This document shows, piece after piece, positions 50,708-59,983 of a stretch of 64,000 nucleotides of DNA. The stretch is taken from contig CAKORJ010000001.1 of the NCBI GenBank assembly GCA_934101575.1, forward strand, positions 372,001-436,000. The letters run 5' to 3'. The first letter of the stretch is position 1. Each line of letters starts with the position of its first letter. Under the pieces are notes generated by a model. That model saw nothing but the letters and a program-made list of their open reading frames with translations, was not told the DNA's origin and searched no databases. Source of the DNA: an uncultured Bacilli bacterium (GTDB lineage Bacteria > Bacillota_I > Bacilli_A > RF39 > UBA660). Made by a program: the position numbers and the translations under genes.

Positions 50708-53134
50708 TTATTCATCAAAGAAATCATCAAAGAATTGGTCGTCTGTTATAGCATATTTTGAAACTTCTGAATCTTTTACTTTCTTTCCTTTTTGCATTTG
50801 AGTATAACTTGTTTTATGAGGAATATTATTTATTTCAGGAGCTTCTGTTTTATGTACTGTTATATTTTCGTTTTGTTTTGGTTCTTCTTCCATAGCATTT
50901 TCTATTTTATTCATGAATCCTGAGAACATTGTTGGGGCTATGTTGGATGCTGGGCTGTCTTTTGTTATTTCTTTGAGTGGTTTTTCTTCTGCTGTTGGTG
51001 TGTTTATTTGTTCTTGAACAGGTTGTTCATTATTGACTGAACTTTGTAATGGCTTATTTACTTCTTCTTTTATTTCTGGTTGTATTTCTTTGTTTTCTTG
51101 CTCTTTTTTGTTTTGTTCTTCTTGTTTTCTTTTTGCTTCTTCTTCCTGTTCTTCTTTTTCTAATTCCGCTATTTTGGCATCTATTTTTTTAACTAAATCA
51201 TCTATGTTTACTCCGCCTGTTGGTGCGCTTTGCATAGGTGGTACTTGTTTAGCCATCATTTCAAATGGGTTTGGTCTAGCACTTTGTTCATTATTTTGAT
51301 TTATGTTATTATTTCTTTTTAATGCTTCAAATGGATTTGGTCCGTCATAGATTGGTTTTATTCCACTTGGATTATTATTTCCTGCATTTTCTACTAAGTT
51401 CATGAAGTTTTCTGCTTTTTTAGATTTTACAAATTCTTTTATATCAAACAATTGTACTGGATGTTTTTCTCTTTCTTTAAATGGGTCCGCTTCTACTTTT
51501 GGAAAGCCCCAGTCTATTTTAAAGTTTGGTGTTAGTTTTGTTTTATATGGATTAAGTCTTATTCTTTTTACTATTGCTTCGAATGGTTTCATTCTTTGAA
51601 GATCGGCGACTGTTACTAGAGGTCTTGCTTCTTCTCTTTCTTTGTCTCCTTTTCCTACTTTTACCATTTTGTCTCCGCATAATTCACTTATTTCTTTTAA
51701 TGCTGCTAATTCTGAGGTTAATAAATATAACATATTGTTACAGTTACCACGAATTGTTTGGGCATCATCTTTACCATATACTGAATCTAACTGGGCAAAG
51801 TTTTGGATTATCATTGTAAACCGTATTAACCTTGAACGGGCGGCAGTTATCATTGTTGTTATGTCTTTAAATGGTGGCATGTTAGCAAACTCATCTAGTA
51901 TGAAGTTTGTTCTTACTGGAAGTTGTCCTTTTGGTGTGTGTTGGGCCACGTCTATTAGTGATTCATAACATTGTTTTATAAATGCTGTTGCTAAGGCATG
52001 ATATGTCTTTTTTTCATCTTGAATTATTATGAATACTGCTGTTTTTTGTTTTCCTATTGAATCTATATCGAAGTCATTTCTTGATAACATTTCTGATAGG
52101 TTTTCTCCGGATGAATATGGTCTTAATTTTTGTCTGAATGTTGATAGAATTGAACCTTTTGTATCGTCTGGAGCAAAGATTGTTCCTGAAACACAACGAT
52201 ATGCCGTACTGTTTTGATCTTTACCACTGAAGTACTCTTTCATATATGTACTTCTTTGATTATATTTATCTTCTCCTATTATTGTCATGGAGTTAATACT
52301 ATTTATATTTATTTCTTCTTCTTTACCATCTTCAAAAAGTGCAAGCGCAAGTCCTAAAAAGTAGTCTGCGGAGGTTTTTTCCCAGAATGGATCTTTGTTG
52401 CCTCCTCCTTCTTCATATAAGATGTTTGCTGCTAGGTCGTCTAATAGTTCTATTGCTTTATCACTATTTCCTTGTTTATAAAATTTATATGGTAAATTCA
52501 GTGGATTCCAACTGTTTCCTCTTTGAGGATCACGGAAGTTTAGTATTAATATTTGGTATCCTTTTTGTTTTAATAGTCCACAGCTTTCTCTATATATTTC
52601 TCCTTTTGGATCTGTTACTACCATTGATTCTCCACGTTTTGCTAGTATTTTTACTAAGGGATGGATTACACACTGAGTTTTACCTGAACCTGTTGACCCT
52701 ATTACTAGGTTATGACTTTCTCCATCGTCTACCCATAGTTTTTCTCCATTATTAATGATAGGAAATCCTGCATGATCATATTCATCATCTTGAATATTTA
52801 GTTCTGATAGGTCCTTTTTCATTTCTTTGTTAGTACACCATCTTGAGAAACCTTTTTCATCTTTAGCTCCGGATACGAATCCAAAACCTTTTTCTTGATC
52901 AAAGAAATAGTTTTTTACTGTTGCAAATAGGAACACCATAGCAAAGGCATAAAAAACTATAACTGCTGCAAAATTATGAAATATTGCTGTAAATGGGTTA
53001 AGCCCTGCAAAAGTGCCATAATTGGCAAATGAATGAATATTGTTTACTAAAATTGATACTACCAATAGCAGTAGTAAAGCAAATAGTCCAAAAATTAACC
53101 AATCTTGGGCTGTGGCTTTAAATTTAAGTTTCAT
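50708..53134 (-). CDS. VirD4/TraG-like coupling ATPase
   Basis: 808 residues. Two N-terminal membrane helices (about 11-30 and 52-73), then an AAA+ motor with Walker A GSTGSGKT (146-153), VVTDPKGEIY and Walker B FILDEFANMP, and the PFEAIVKRIRLNPYKTK region of TraG proteins. From about residue 560 the tail is long, disordered and rich in Asn, Gln, Glu and Pro. T4CPs bring substrates to the type IV channel. There is no relaxase gene nearby, so the substrate may be protein or a mobilised DNA encoded elsewhere. It is the last gene of the cluster. Confidence 0.93.
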   Translation of the reverse strand: MKLKFKATAQDWLIFGLFALLLLLVVSILVNNIHSFANYGTFAGLNPFTAIFHNFAAVIVFYAFAMVFLFATVKNYFFDQEKGFGFVSGAKDEKGFSRWCTNKEMKKDLSELNIQDDEYDHAGFPIINNGEKLWVDDGESHNLVIGSTGSGKTQCVIHPLVKILAKRGESMVVTDPKGEIYRESCGLLKQKGYQILILNFRDPQRGNSWNPLNLPYKFYKQGNSDKAIELLDDLAANILYEEGGGNKDPFWEKTSADYFLGLALALFEDGKEEEININSINSMTIIGEDKYNQRSTYMKEYFSGKDQNSTAYRCVSGTIFAPDDTKGSILSTFRQKLRPYSSGENLSEMLSRNDFDIDSIGKQKTAVFIIIQDEKKTYHALATAFIKQCYESLIDVAQHTPKGQLPVRTNFILDEFANMPPFKDITTMITAARSRLIRFTMIIQNFAQLDSVYGKDDAQTIRGNCNNMLYLLTSELAALKEISELCGDKMVKVGKGDKEREEARPLVTVADLQRMKPFEAIVKRIRLNPYKTKLTPNFKIDWGFPKVEADPFKEREKHPVQLFDIKEFVKSKKAENFMNLVENAGNNNPSGIKPIYDGPNPFEALKRNNNINQNNEQSARPNPFEMMAKQVPPMQSAPTGGVNIDDLVKKIDAKIAELEKEEQEEEAKRKQEEQNKKEQENKEIQPEIKEEVNKPLQSSVNNEQPVQEQINTPTAEEKPLKEITKDSPASNIAPTMFSGFMNKIENAMEEEPKQNENITVHKTEAPEINNIPHKTSYTQMQKGKKVKDSEVSKYAITDDQFFDDFFDE

Positions 53135-53154
53135 TTTTATGCCTCCTTATTTTT

Positions 53155-54945
53155 CTATAATCCTCCGCCTGTTCCGAATGAATCTAACTCTTCTGGAGTT
53201 ACTATTACTGTTATACGCATTCTACGACTACCACATACAAATAATGCTTCACCTTGTGAATAACGTTTTATACTTTCTTTTTCATTATCATTTAAATCTA
53301 TAAGTAGGGAAAGATCTTCTACTGCTTGTTTTTTTAATCCCATTACTAGGTAATAAGAAGCATTATCGAAGATTGCTTTTCCTTGGGTTATTACTGCTTG
53401 AGATGTAAAGTCACTTGGTTGTTGAGTAATTATTATATTACCTGTGTTATATTTACGTGATCTTCTTTGAATTTGTGCTAAGAAGTCTGCTCCTAGAACA
53501 TTTCCTCCAGATAATAACACGTGGGCTTCATCTACCATTAATACTGTATTTTGAGATGCATCTAAGCATAGACTCCATGCATATTTTAATACGTTAAATA
53601 ATAGTGCATTCCTTATATTTACATCTGTATTCATTAATTCGCGAATATTAAAGACTATAAAATTACTACGTGGTGCTATTGTTGTTTTTCCATTAAAGTA
53701 GAATCTAAGTTCATTAGTTAATGGTCTTATTTTTAATTCTAGTCTTTCCATGATATCTCTTTCGTGAGTCATATCTGTCATAGATGTTAGTTTTCCTTTT
53801 ATTGTTGTGTACACATCATCAAATGTTGGATAATTTGCACTTGTAAATTGTGAGAAATCTGTATTGAAACCTATTCCAAATCTTTGATATGTTTCTTGTG
53901 TTAATTCTATAAACAAGTTTAATACATCTTCTTCTATTGATGGATCATAATATTTCATAAATGCTTTTAAGAATTGAAGTGTTTTGGTAAGAACTGTATA
54001 TCCTAGTCCTTGTCTTATTTCTTCATCATCTGCATCTATTAATACTTCAAATGGATTAATAAGTCCGAATTCTCCACCTTTTCCTAAGTCTATTGTATCT
54101 CCACCTACGGCTTCGGCCATATCTTTAAGTTCGTTTTCTGGGTCGATTGCAACTATTTTATAACCATTTCTTATTGATGTTCTAAGTAATAGTTTTGCTG
54201 CTGTACTCTTACCAGAACCAGATGTACCAAGTATTATCATATTGGCATTTACACGGTTATGTTCTTTTCTTTTTTGATATAAAAATTGGTTAAACATAAT
54301 AACCCCGCCTGAGAAGTCTGTTCCTAGAAGTACTGATGGACCTGGATCTTTTATGCTGTCAAAAATATATGGATACATACCTGCCATTGTTGGACTTGGC
54401 ATTATTGTACCTATTCTCTCTTCTATTTCTTGTTTTGGGAAGATTGGCATTATTGATTTTAATACTTGTTCTTGTTCAAATCTTAAAGGTACTGCACTTA
54501 ATTGCATTGCATCTAAATAGTTTTTTATTTGTACTTTTTTTAAGTCTAAATCTTCTTTTGAATCACTTGATATTATTATGTGCATTTGAAAATCAAAAGT
54601 CTTAGATTGTGCTGCTGCTAGTTGTTGAATAAATGATTCTAGTGTTTCATAATCTTGTCTTATACTTTCTTGATATGTTGCATCTTTTTCTTCTTGATAT
54701 CTTATTTTCATTGATGCTAGTTCCTTATTCAACATTTTTGTAAGTGTTGAAAATGGAACTGGTATATGTTTTATAACAATTTTTACACCAGGCATATTTG
54801 TTATATTTGATAAGAATCCTACTGAAACATATCTTGGATATCCTACTACTGTTAATATAGTCATATATTTATCACTAGCTACAATCATACTACTGTTTGT
54901 AAAATCAAGCCCCTTAGGAGCAACTTCACTTTTGAAAAAACTCAT
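53155..54945 (-). CDS. VirB4-like ATPase, motor part
   Basis: 596 residues: N-terminal part (1-220) without strong motifs, then the HerA/FtsK-like motor with Walker A GTSGSGKS (240-247), AIDPENEL, and Walker B VLMVDEAHVLL plus the QRRSRKYN and ITQQPSDF segments typical of VirB4. VirB4 energises pilus and channel assembly. It overlaps the upstream 221-residue gene by 4 bases (ATGA). Together they give 817 residues, the length of single-chain VirB4 in Gram-positive elements, so VirB4 appears split in two. Confidence 0.93.
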   Translation of the reverse strand: MSFFKSEVAPKGLDFTNSSMIVASDKYMTILTVVGYPRYVSVGFLSNITNMPGVKIVIKHIPVPFSTLTKMLNKELASMKIRYQEEKDATYQESIRQDYETLESFIQQLAAAQSKTFDFQMHIIISSDSKEDLDLKKVQIKNYLDAMQLSAVPLRFEQEQVLKSIMPIFPKQEIEERIGTIMPSPTMAGMYPYIFDSIKDPGPSVLLGTDFSGGVIMFNQFLYQKRKEHNRVNANMIILGTSGSGKSTAAKLLLRTSIRNGYKIVAIDPENELKDMAEAVGGDTIDLGKGGEFGLINPFEVLIDADDEEIRQGLGYTVLTKTLQFLKAFMKYYDPSIEEDVLNLFIELTQETYQRFGIGFNTDFSQFTSANYPTFDDVYTTIKGKLTSMTDMTHERDIMERLELKIRPLTNELRFYFNGKTTIAPRSNFIVFNIRELMNTDVNIRNALLFNVLKYAWSLCLDASQNTVLMVDEAHVLLSGGNVLGADFLAQIQRRSRKYNTGNIIITQQPSDFTSQAVITQGKAIFDNASYYLVMGLKKQAVEDLSLLIDLNDNEKESIKRYSQGEALFVCGSRRMRITVIVTPEELDSFGTGGGL

Positions 54946-55607
54946 ATTGGCATTACACCTCCGGATTCAAACTTTCTTCCTCCATTTAGGAAGTTATCTA
55001 TAATTAATCTTAGATCATCATTAGATGTTTGACTTGCTATTAATCCTGCTCCTGCTAAGCTGTTTATCATGTTTCTTAATTTTTTCTGTAACATTTCTGC
55101 ATTTTTTTCTTTGAATAACAAATAGTACTCTGTATCCACTACATCATTATTAGTAAAGAAATCACCTTTATTCATATCTTGAGCTATTAGTTTACGAATT
55201 CTTTGATCTTGAGTTTGATTATATAAAACTTGTAATTCTGCTTGATATACTGCTATATCTACTGGTCGATCTGCTACTACAAGCCAGAACTCAAAATCTA
55301 GTGTATTGTAAAAGTTCATAAGTCCAATAAGAGCATTATCCATAGAGGTTTGATCTAAAATAAAGATGTTTCGAGGTTGTACTTTTACTCCTGTTATCAT
55401 TTCATTTTTATTATTATACATAATACCATTACTTATTGCTTTAAGCGGTATCCAGTTTTCTGTATACTTTGAATTATTTTGTGCTTGTTTTGACATCACT
55501 TTGCCTCTAGGCACATTATTATTTTGGTTATTGTTTTGATTATTAGCAATGTTATTATTTAACATGCTATTGTGCATTTGGTTCATTTGATTCATCTGAT
55601 TGTTCAT
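54942..55607 (-). CDS. VirB4 N-terminal-domain-like protein
   Basis: 221 residues. An Asn/Gln/Met-rich N-terminus (first 33 residues) is followed by a globular part: NWIPLKAISNGIMYNNKNE, then FWLVVADRPVDIAVYQAEL and a C-terminal helical region. This resembles the CagE/TrbE/VirB4 N-terminal domain, without the ATPase. Its position, coupled to the motor gene, supports the split. Several ATGs near the start (55607 and later) leave the exact start open. Confidence 0.7.
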   Translation of the reverse strand: MNNQMNQMNQMHNSMLNNNIANNQNNNQNNNVPRGKVMSKQAQNNSKYTENWIPLKAISNGIMYNNKNEMITGVKVQPRNIFILDQTSMDNALIGLMNFYNTLDFEFWLVVADRPVDIAVYQAELQVLYNQTQDQRIRKLIAQDMNKGDFFTNNDVVDTEYYLLFKEKNAEMLQKKLRNMINSLAGAGLIASQTSNDDLRLIIDNFLNGGRKFESGGVMPI

Positions 55608-55908
55608 ATTGATAACACCAACCTCTCCATATATATTTTCTTCTATTTACAAAGTAGAATTTGTACATTTCATGTAAAAACACTCTAACATTGTGATAAC
55701 TTTTTATCGGAAACACCAGAAATGCTGCTAAAGATATAGGAAGCATTGTAATTAGTATTCCCCATATTTTATCTAATGGTACTATTACCAATAGGGGGAA
55801 TGATGCACATATCCCCACTACCACTAATATTAAATCTATTTTTTTAAATATTCCAAATATTAAACCTTGTTTCTTACTATTAGCTGGAACTAAATAATTA
55901 TAATCCAT
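55567..55908 (-). CDS. PrgI-family (VirB3-like) membrane protein
   Basis: 113 residues: a short N-terminus (NYLVPANSKKQGLIFG), two close membrane helices (about 25-60) and the tail FLHEMYKFYFVNRRKYIWRG typical of PrgI proteins, the Gram-positive equivalent of VirB3. The gene overlaps the next by 41 bases. PrgI normally sits just before virB4, as here. Confidence 0.85.
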   Translation of the reverse strand: MDYNYLVPANSKKQGLIFGIFKKIDLILVVVGICASFPLLVIVPLDKIWGILITMLPISLAAFLVFPIKSYHNVRVFLHEMYKFYFVNRRKYIWRGWCYQYEQSDESNEPNAQ

Positions 55909-55928
55909 GTAGTATCACATCCTTTTTA

Positions 55929-58541
55929 TTAACTACCTCTTTGAATTGCATCATGATCTGGTTTGTTAGCACGTGCTGCAGCACTGTATGTTTTGACATC
56001 TTGTTTTGCTTGAGTTTTATTTCTACCTTTCATATCATAACCACCATCATACCCAGCACTACGTCCTGCTGCATCTGCATCTTCATAAAGTGATTTCATT
56101 TCAAGATAATCATCATCATTAAGCTCGTATCCATATTTTTCAAGTTCTTTAGAATTTCCATTATTAAATACTTCTCTCATTGTTTTTGCCGCTTTCTTTT
56201 CTTCGCCGGTTATTCTTGCTCCTGCTTCTGCTACTCCAATATTTTGTTCCTCCATAGCTTTATATGTGTCCCAATCATCTTTTGACATGTTGTTTATATC
56301 GAAAGTTGTTTGTTTTCCACTTATTTTATCCGTAAAAGTCGTTGTAGTTCCATTATCATCTACAGTGTATCTTTTGATTTTTGCGCCATTTTGTATTTCT
56401 TGATATTGATTTCTAGCATTTACAAGCCCACTAAACATATTACCGTAACCATTACCAATCGCTTTATTAACTTTGTTTAAACTCTCATCTTCATATGCTT
56501 TCGCAGCATTTACAAATTCTTGACTAGCGTCACGCTTAGCTACTGCTTTTTCATAGGGATTGTCAAATCCTGCTGCATTCAATAATTTTGCCATTGTTCT
56601 TCCTTTTAAGGTAGATCCATCAGCAATTGCTTCACGTTGTTTTTTTCCTGCGGCAAAGTTTTGTTGAGCTCCTGCTCTAATATTACCTTTAGCTCCTGAT
56701 GCAGCTCCGCCAACTACTGCGGCTCCGGCTGATGATAGAGCTCCCAGCCCTGCTGCTGCTGCTCCTTTCAATCCTCCTTTACCCCAGCCTGCTGCTAATG
56801 CTGCTCCAGTTGTAATTGCACCTGCTCCTAATCCTAGGGCTGCACCTGCTCCAAAGCCTGCAGCTGCTTTACCCATTCCTAAGATATCTTTGAATGAACC
56901 ACCCAGTGAGTCAAGTCCAAAGATTTTTGAGATCATACTTGGAACTAGTTTCGCAAATACTAATATGGCTACTATGTAGAAGAATCTATACAATAAATTA
57001 CCATTTTTCCATGTATCTCCTTCTAAAACACCATTTAATATCCCTACAGCTAAGGCTATTGCTATAAGCTTAATAAATAAATCTAAATATGTTGAAACAT
57101 ACATTTTTAACCATTGTGGAAAAATTTTATCGTTAGGGTCTACATAACTAATAGCCGGAATTGGTGCCATTACTTGTAACAACATAAGTTTGAACCTACG
57201 TACTATTATATCCACACATAGTACTAATAAATAAACAATTAATCCTATTCCTGCTATCATAGATATTATAAAGCCAAGTTGTAAATCTCCAGAATCTATT
57301 AAGTCTTCTAATTTATCATTGGCATTACTGCTTAGAAACATTTTACTCTGAACAGATTCACATTCTTCTTCAGAGCCTTGAGCACAATCTTGAAAACTTG
57401 AGGCTGTACCTTGCGCAAATACCTTTGCTGTGGGATCTATATGATCTAGATAACTTTTTGATGGTGTTTCTATATCTTCAGCATTCGTATCATATACTAA
57501 TGCATCATCTTGATCTCTGCCTTTCATAAAATTGTTTGCATGTTCTACCAAATCTTTTAAATTTGTTGTTCCGCCATATAATCCATTTGGAGTAAAATCT
57601 TTAGTATAATTAACACTTATTTTAGCATCGAATTTTGGACTAACGCTTAGCACCTCACCACTTTGTAATATTCCTGGTGGACATGTTGCAAAGCTTGAGT
57701 CCTTTGCATATTTTGACTTTTCATCACCTTTTCTGTTGCTTTCTTTTTTATTCAGAACTTTTACTTTGCTCCATTTCGTATATCTCAAAGGATCTCCATC
57801 CTTGTCCTTTATTGCTCCTTTTCCTACTTCTGAATCAGAAGTAAGAGAATAAAAATACCAATCATCTGAATTTTTTATTTTTGTATATGTTTTTCCGTTA
57901 TTTTTTTTGCTTTTACTGAAGCTTAACCTATAATATTTTTTAATTGACGCTCTCTGTTTTCCTGTGCTTCCTATTGCTTTTTCACTTATTTGATAATAAT
58001 AACATTTGTAAACATCAGCCGCATATACATCCTCTACGAAGAAATTGCTAGTTATTCCTCTGTCAATATCGGATTTTGCTTGAAATACCATGCCTTCTAT
58101 ATATGGGCTTGGGCCTTCTACGTTCTCATTGATCAAATTTATTATTAGTCCGTCTTCTGCACTTATCAGTGCATGTTCTATTCTAGGAAATAATCCTTTC
58201 TTATTGTCGAATAATATTCCATTTGGCACCAACACTAATAATAAGATAATAGAAATTACTATTCTTGTCATTAGTTTTCCTGCCCCAACTTTTGCGTCAC
58301 TTACTTGATCGGGATTTATTATCATTTGTATCATACCAATTGCTGTCCTAAACAACATGAATACTCCTGCTAAAACATAGCAAGTGGTCAGAAGACTTTG
58401 AAATGTTTCTGATGCTCCTGTTAAATCACTTGTATCTTGAATAAGTTCTAGCAATATATCATACACTCTTGCTACGACTGCATATAATCCAGAAGTTATT
58501 GATACTTCTATATGAGAAAATACACCTAATATCTGTAACAT
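55929..58541 (-). CDS. VirB6/TrbL-like polytopic membrane protein
   Basis: 870 residues. Membrane helices near 55-110 and from about 425 to 560 flank an external region with several cysteines. A Gly/Ala-rich stretch (about 560-640) and a long charged C-terminal tail to the end follow. This plan (polytopic core plus extended cytoplasmic tail) fits VirB6-type channel proteins of Gram-positive conjugation systems. It lies between the three pilin-like genes and prgI. Confidence 0.82.
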   Translation of the reverse strand: MLQILGVFSHIEVSITSGLYAVVARVYDILLELIQDTSDLTGASETFQSLLTTCYVLAGVFMLFRTAIGMIQMIINPDQVSDAKVGAGKLMTRIVISIILLLVLVPNGILFDNKKGLFPRIEHALISAEDGLIINLINENVEGPSPYIEGMVFQAKSDIDRGITSNFFVEDVYAADVYKCYYYQISEKAIGSTGKQRASIKKYYRLSFSKSKKNNGKTYTKIKNSDDWYFYSLTSDSEVGKGAIKDKDGDPLRYTKWSKVKVLNKKESNRKGDEKSKYAKDSSFATCPPGILQSGEVLSVSPKFDAKISVNYTKDFTPNGLYGGTTNLKDLVEHANNFMKGRDQDDALVYDTNAEDIETPSKSYLDHIDPTAKVFAQGTASSFQDCAQGSEEECESVQSKMFLSSNANDKLEDLIDSGDLQLGFIISMIAGIGLIVYLLVLCVDIIVRRFKLMLLQVMAPIPAISYVDPNDKIFPQWLKMYVSTYLDLFIKLIAIALAVGILNGVLEGDTWKNGNLLYRFFYIVAILVFAKLVPSMISKIFGLDSLGGSFKDILGMGKAAAGFGAGAALGLGAGAITTGAALAAGWGKGGLKGAAAAGLGALSSAGAAVVGGAASGAKGNIRAGAQQNFAAGKKQREAIADGSTLKGRTMAKLLNAAGFDNPYEKAVAKRDASQEFVNAAKAYEDESLNKVNKAIGNGYGNMFSGLVNARNQYQEIQNGAKIKRYTVDDNGTTTTFTDKISGKQTTFDINNMSKDDWDTYKAMEEQNIGVAEAGARITGEEKKAAKTMREVFNNGNSKELEKYGYELNDDDYLEMKSLYEDADAAGRSAGYDGGYDMKGRNKTQAKQDVKTYSAAARANKPDHDAIQRGS

Positions 58542-58543
58542 AA

Positions 58544-58885
58544 CTACACTCCTATCTTACAAGTACCGCTTGCTATACCTGCCATATATAGTATAAAGTT
58601 TAATAACATTGGTAAAAAGAATATTGCTACACCTACCATTACTCTTTTTACTGTTCTTGAAAGTGCAACTTTCATATCCTTTTCTTCTTGGGCTATAACT
58701 GCCTTTAAAATATCTGTACAACATAACACTAATACCAAGCATGGTGTAGCTACTTGGATCCAAGTAAAAATATCATTTAAGACATTGGTAAATTCCTTCC
58801 CTAAAACACTACAGTCAGATGCACTTGGTAATCCTCCCCAATAGCTATCCAATATATTAATATTATTCACAATAAAATCTATCAT
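58544..58885 (-). CDS. Small pilin-like membrane protein (type IV secretion)
   Basis: 113 residues with two hydrophobic helices (TWIQVATPCLVLVLCCTDILK and RVMVGVAIFFLPMLLNFILY) joined by a charged loop AVIAQEEKDMKVALSRTV. The helix-loop-helix plan resembles VirB2/TrbC pilins. It matches the two genes upstream at DILKAVIAQEEK / DLGKAVMAGEDK and GVAIFF. There are cysteines in the N-terminal part, helix 1 and the tail. Confidence 0.72.
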   Translation of the reverse strand: MIDFIVNNINILDSYWGGLPSASDCSVLGKEFTNVLNDIFTWIQVATPCLVLVLCCTDILKAVIAQEEKDMKVALSRTVKRVMVGVAIFFLPMLLNFILYMAGIASGTCKIGV

Positions 58886-58925
58886 TAATTATCACCTTCA
58901 CACTAATTTTCTATTTTATTATAAC

Positions 58926-58964
58926 AAAAAAAAAAGTACTAAACAATAAGTTTTATACTTTTTT
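58926..58964 (-). terminator. Internal terminator-like hairpin after the second pilin-like gene
   Basis: AAAAAGTA (58931-58938) pairs with TACTTTTT (58956-58963), with a T-run on the minus strand. Inside an operon this would be a leaky terminator that keeps the first pilin-like genes more highly expressed. Confidence 0.5.
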
Positions 58965-58979
58965 ATTATATTTTTTATA

Positions 58980-59342
58980 TTAGCAGCCTCGGAATCCAAC
59001 ACATTGGAAACATACATTACTCTTGGTATCTGCGTCTCCTCCTACAAGTCCGAATATAACTTGGATTATCAATACTACGAAGAATATTGCTACACCATAA
59101 ATAATTCTCATAAGTAACATTTTTTGTGCTGCTTTTATTTGTTTGTCTTCTCCAGCCATTACTGCTTTTCCTAAGTCTAATGTTCCTAATAGAATTATAA
59201 TAACTGGGATTGCAATTTGTAGTATTCTTACTATATTTCCAATAAATCTCCAAATAGCTATAGTTTCACTACAAAAAGTGTCTGCACTACCTAATATTTG
59301 GGTAAAACCTGTTGCTGGAATTGAACTTAATATCTCTAACAT
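58980..59342 (-). CDS. Small pilin-like membrane protein (type IV secretion)
   Basis: 120 residues with two helices (IVRILQIAIPVIIILLGTLD and IIYGVAIFFVVLIIQVIFGL) and the loop LGKAVMAGEDKQIKAAQK. It is a close paralog of the gene at 59417-59818. The C-terminus is Cys-rich (VCFQCVGFRGC), which may form disulfides or a metal site. It probably forms the pilus or membrane part of the T4SS-like channel. Confidence 0.75.
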   Translation of the reverse strand: MLEILSSIPATGFTQILGSADTFCSETIAIWRFIGNIVRILQIAIPVIIILLGTLDLGKAVMAGEDKQIKAAQKMLLMRIIYGVAIFFVVLIIQVIFGLVGGDADTKSNVCFQCVGFRGC

Positions 59343-59416
59343 TTTATATCTCTCCTTCTATCTATTTATATAATACTATAGTTATTATTATTATGTCAAA
59401 CTATTTTTTTATTTAT

Positions 59417-59818
59417 TTACACTTCTTCTTTTTCTGGGGCATTTTCATCATTTTTTTGTATTTCTTCTTGGTTTTTCTTCTCTTTTTCTTCTACATATTT
59501 TAAACAACTTTTATTGTGTGGTTTTGTGGCACAGTCCCAACATATTTTTGAATCACCTTTTTCTGTTTCTACTCCTAAAAGTCCAAATATTACTTTCACT
59601 ATTGTGAATATAAAGAAAATTGCTACTCCATATATAAGTCTTCTTATAAATGTCTTTTGAGCTTCTTTTATCTTTTTATCTTCCCCGGCCATTACTGCTT
59701 TTCCTAAGTCTAATGTTCCTAATAGAATTATAATGACTGGAATTACTATCCTAATAACATAGATAATGTCACCAATAAATTTCCACATACTTGCAGTATC
59801 TGCACAAAAGGTATCCAT
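59417..59818 (-). CDS. Small pilin-like membrane protein (type IV secretion)
   Basis: 133 residues: helix 1 (IIYVIRIVIPVIIILLGTLD), loop LGKAVMAGEDKKIKEAQK, helix 2 (YGVAIFFIFTIVKVIFGLLG), a Cys-containing segment (ICWDC) and a Glu/Lys-rich tail to the end. It is the first gene of the T4SS-like cluster behind a near-consensus promoter. The charged tail distinguishes it from its paralog. Confidence 0.75.
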   Translation of the reverse strand: MDTFCADTASMWKFIGDIIYVIRIVIPVIIILLGTLDLGKAVMAGEDKKIKEAQKTFIRRLIYGVAIFFIFTIVKVIFGLLGVETEKGDSKICWDCATKPHNKSCLKYVEEKEKKNQEEIQKNDENAPEKEEV

Positions 59819-59843
59819 AAAACCACCACCAAACTACTTGAAA

Positions 59844-59872
59844 AATATATCATATTTTACGCTAAATGTCAA
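59844..59872 (-). promoter_or_regulatory. Promoter of the T4SS-like cluster
   Basis: On the minus strand a perfect TTGACA -35 (59867-59872) and TATATT -10 (59844-59849) are 17 bases apart with a TG extension. It is one of the best promoters in the window and suggests constitutive transcription. Confidence 0.75.
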
Positions 59873-59983
59873 TTTTTATATGATTAGTACGCTATAAATG
59901 TATGATTATTTTATGAAAATATAAATAAAATTATTTATTTTGTTTTTTAAATGTGATATTATTATTTTCGAGGTGTAAAAAAG

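Noticed and set aside
58557..58763. 68-codon minus frame inside the pilin-like gene at 58544-58885.
   Set aside because: It lies in another frame of a gene whose own product has clear membrane helices and paralogs. It has no start site of its own.
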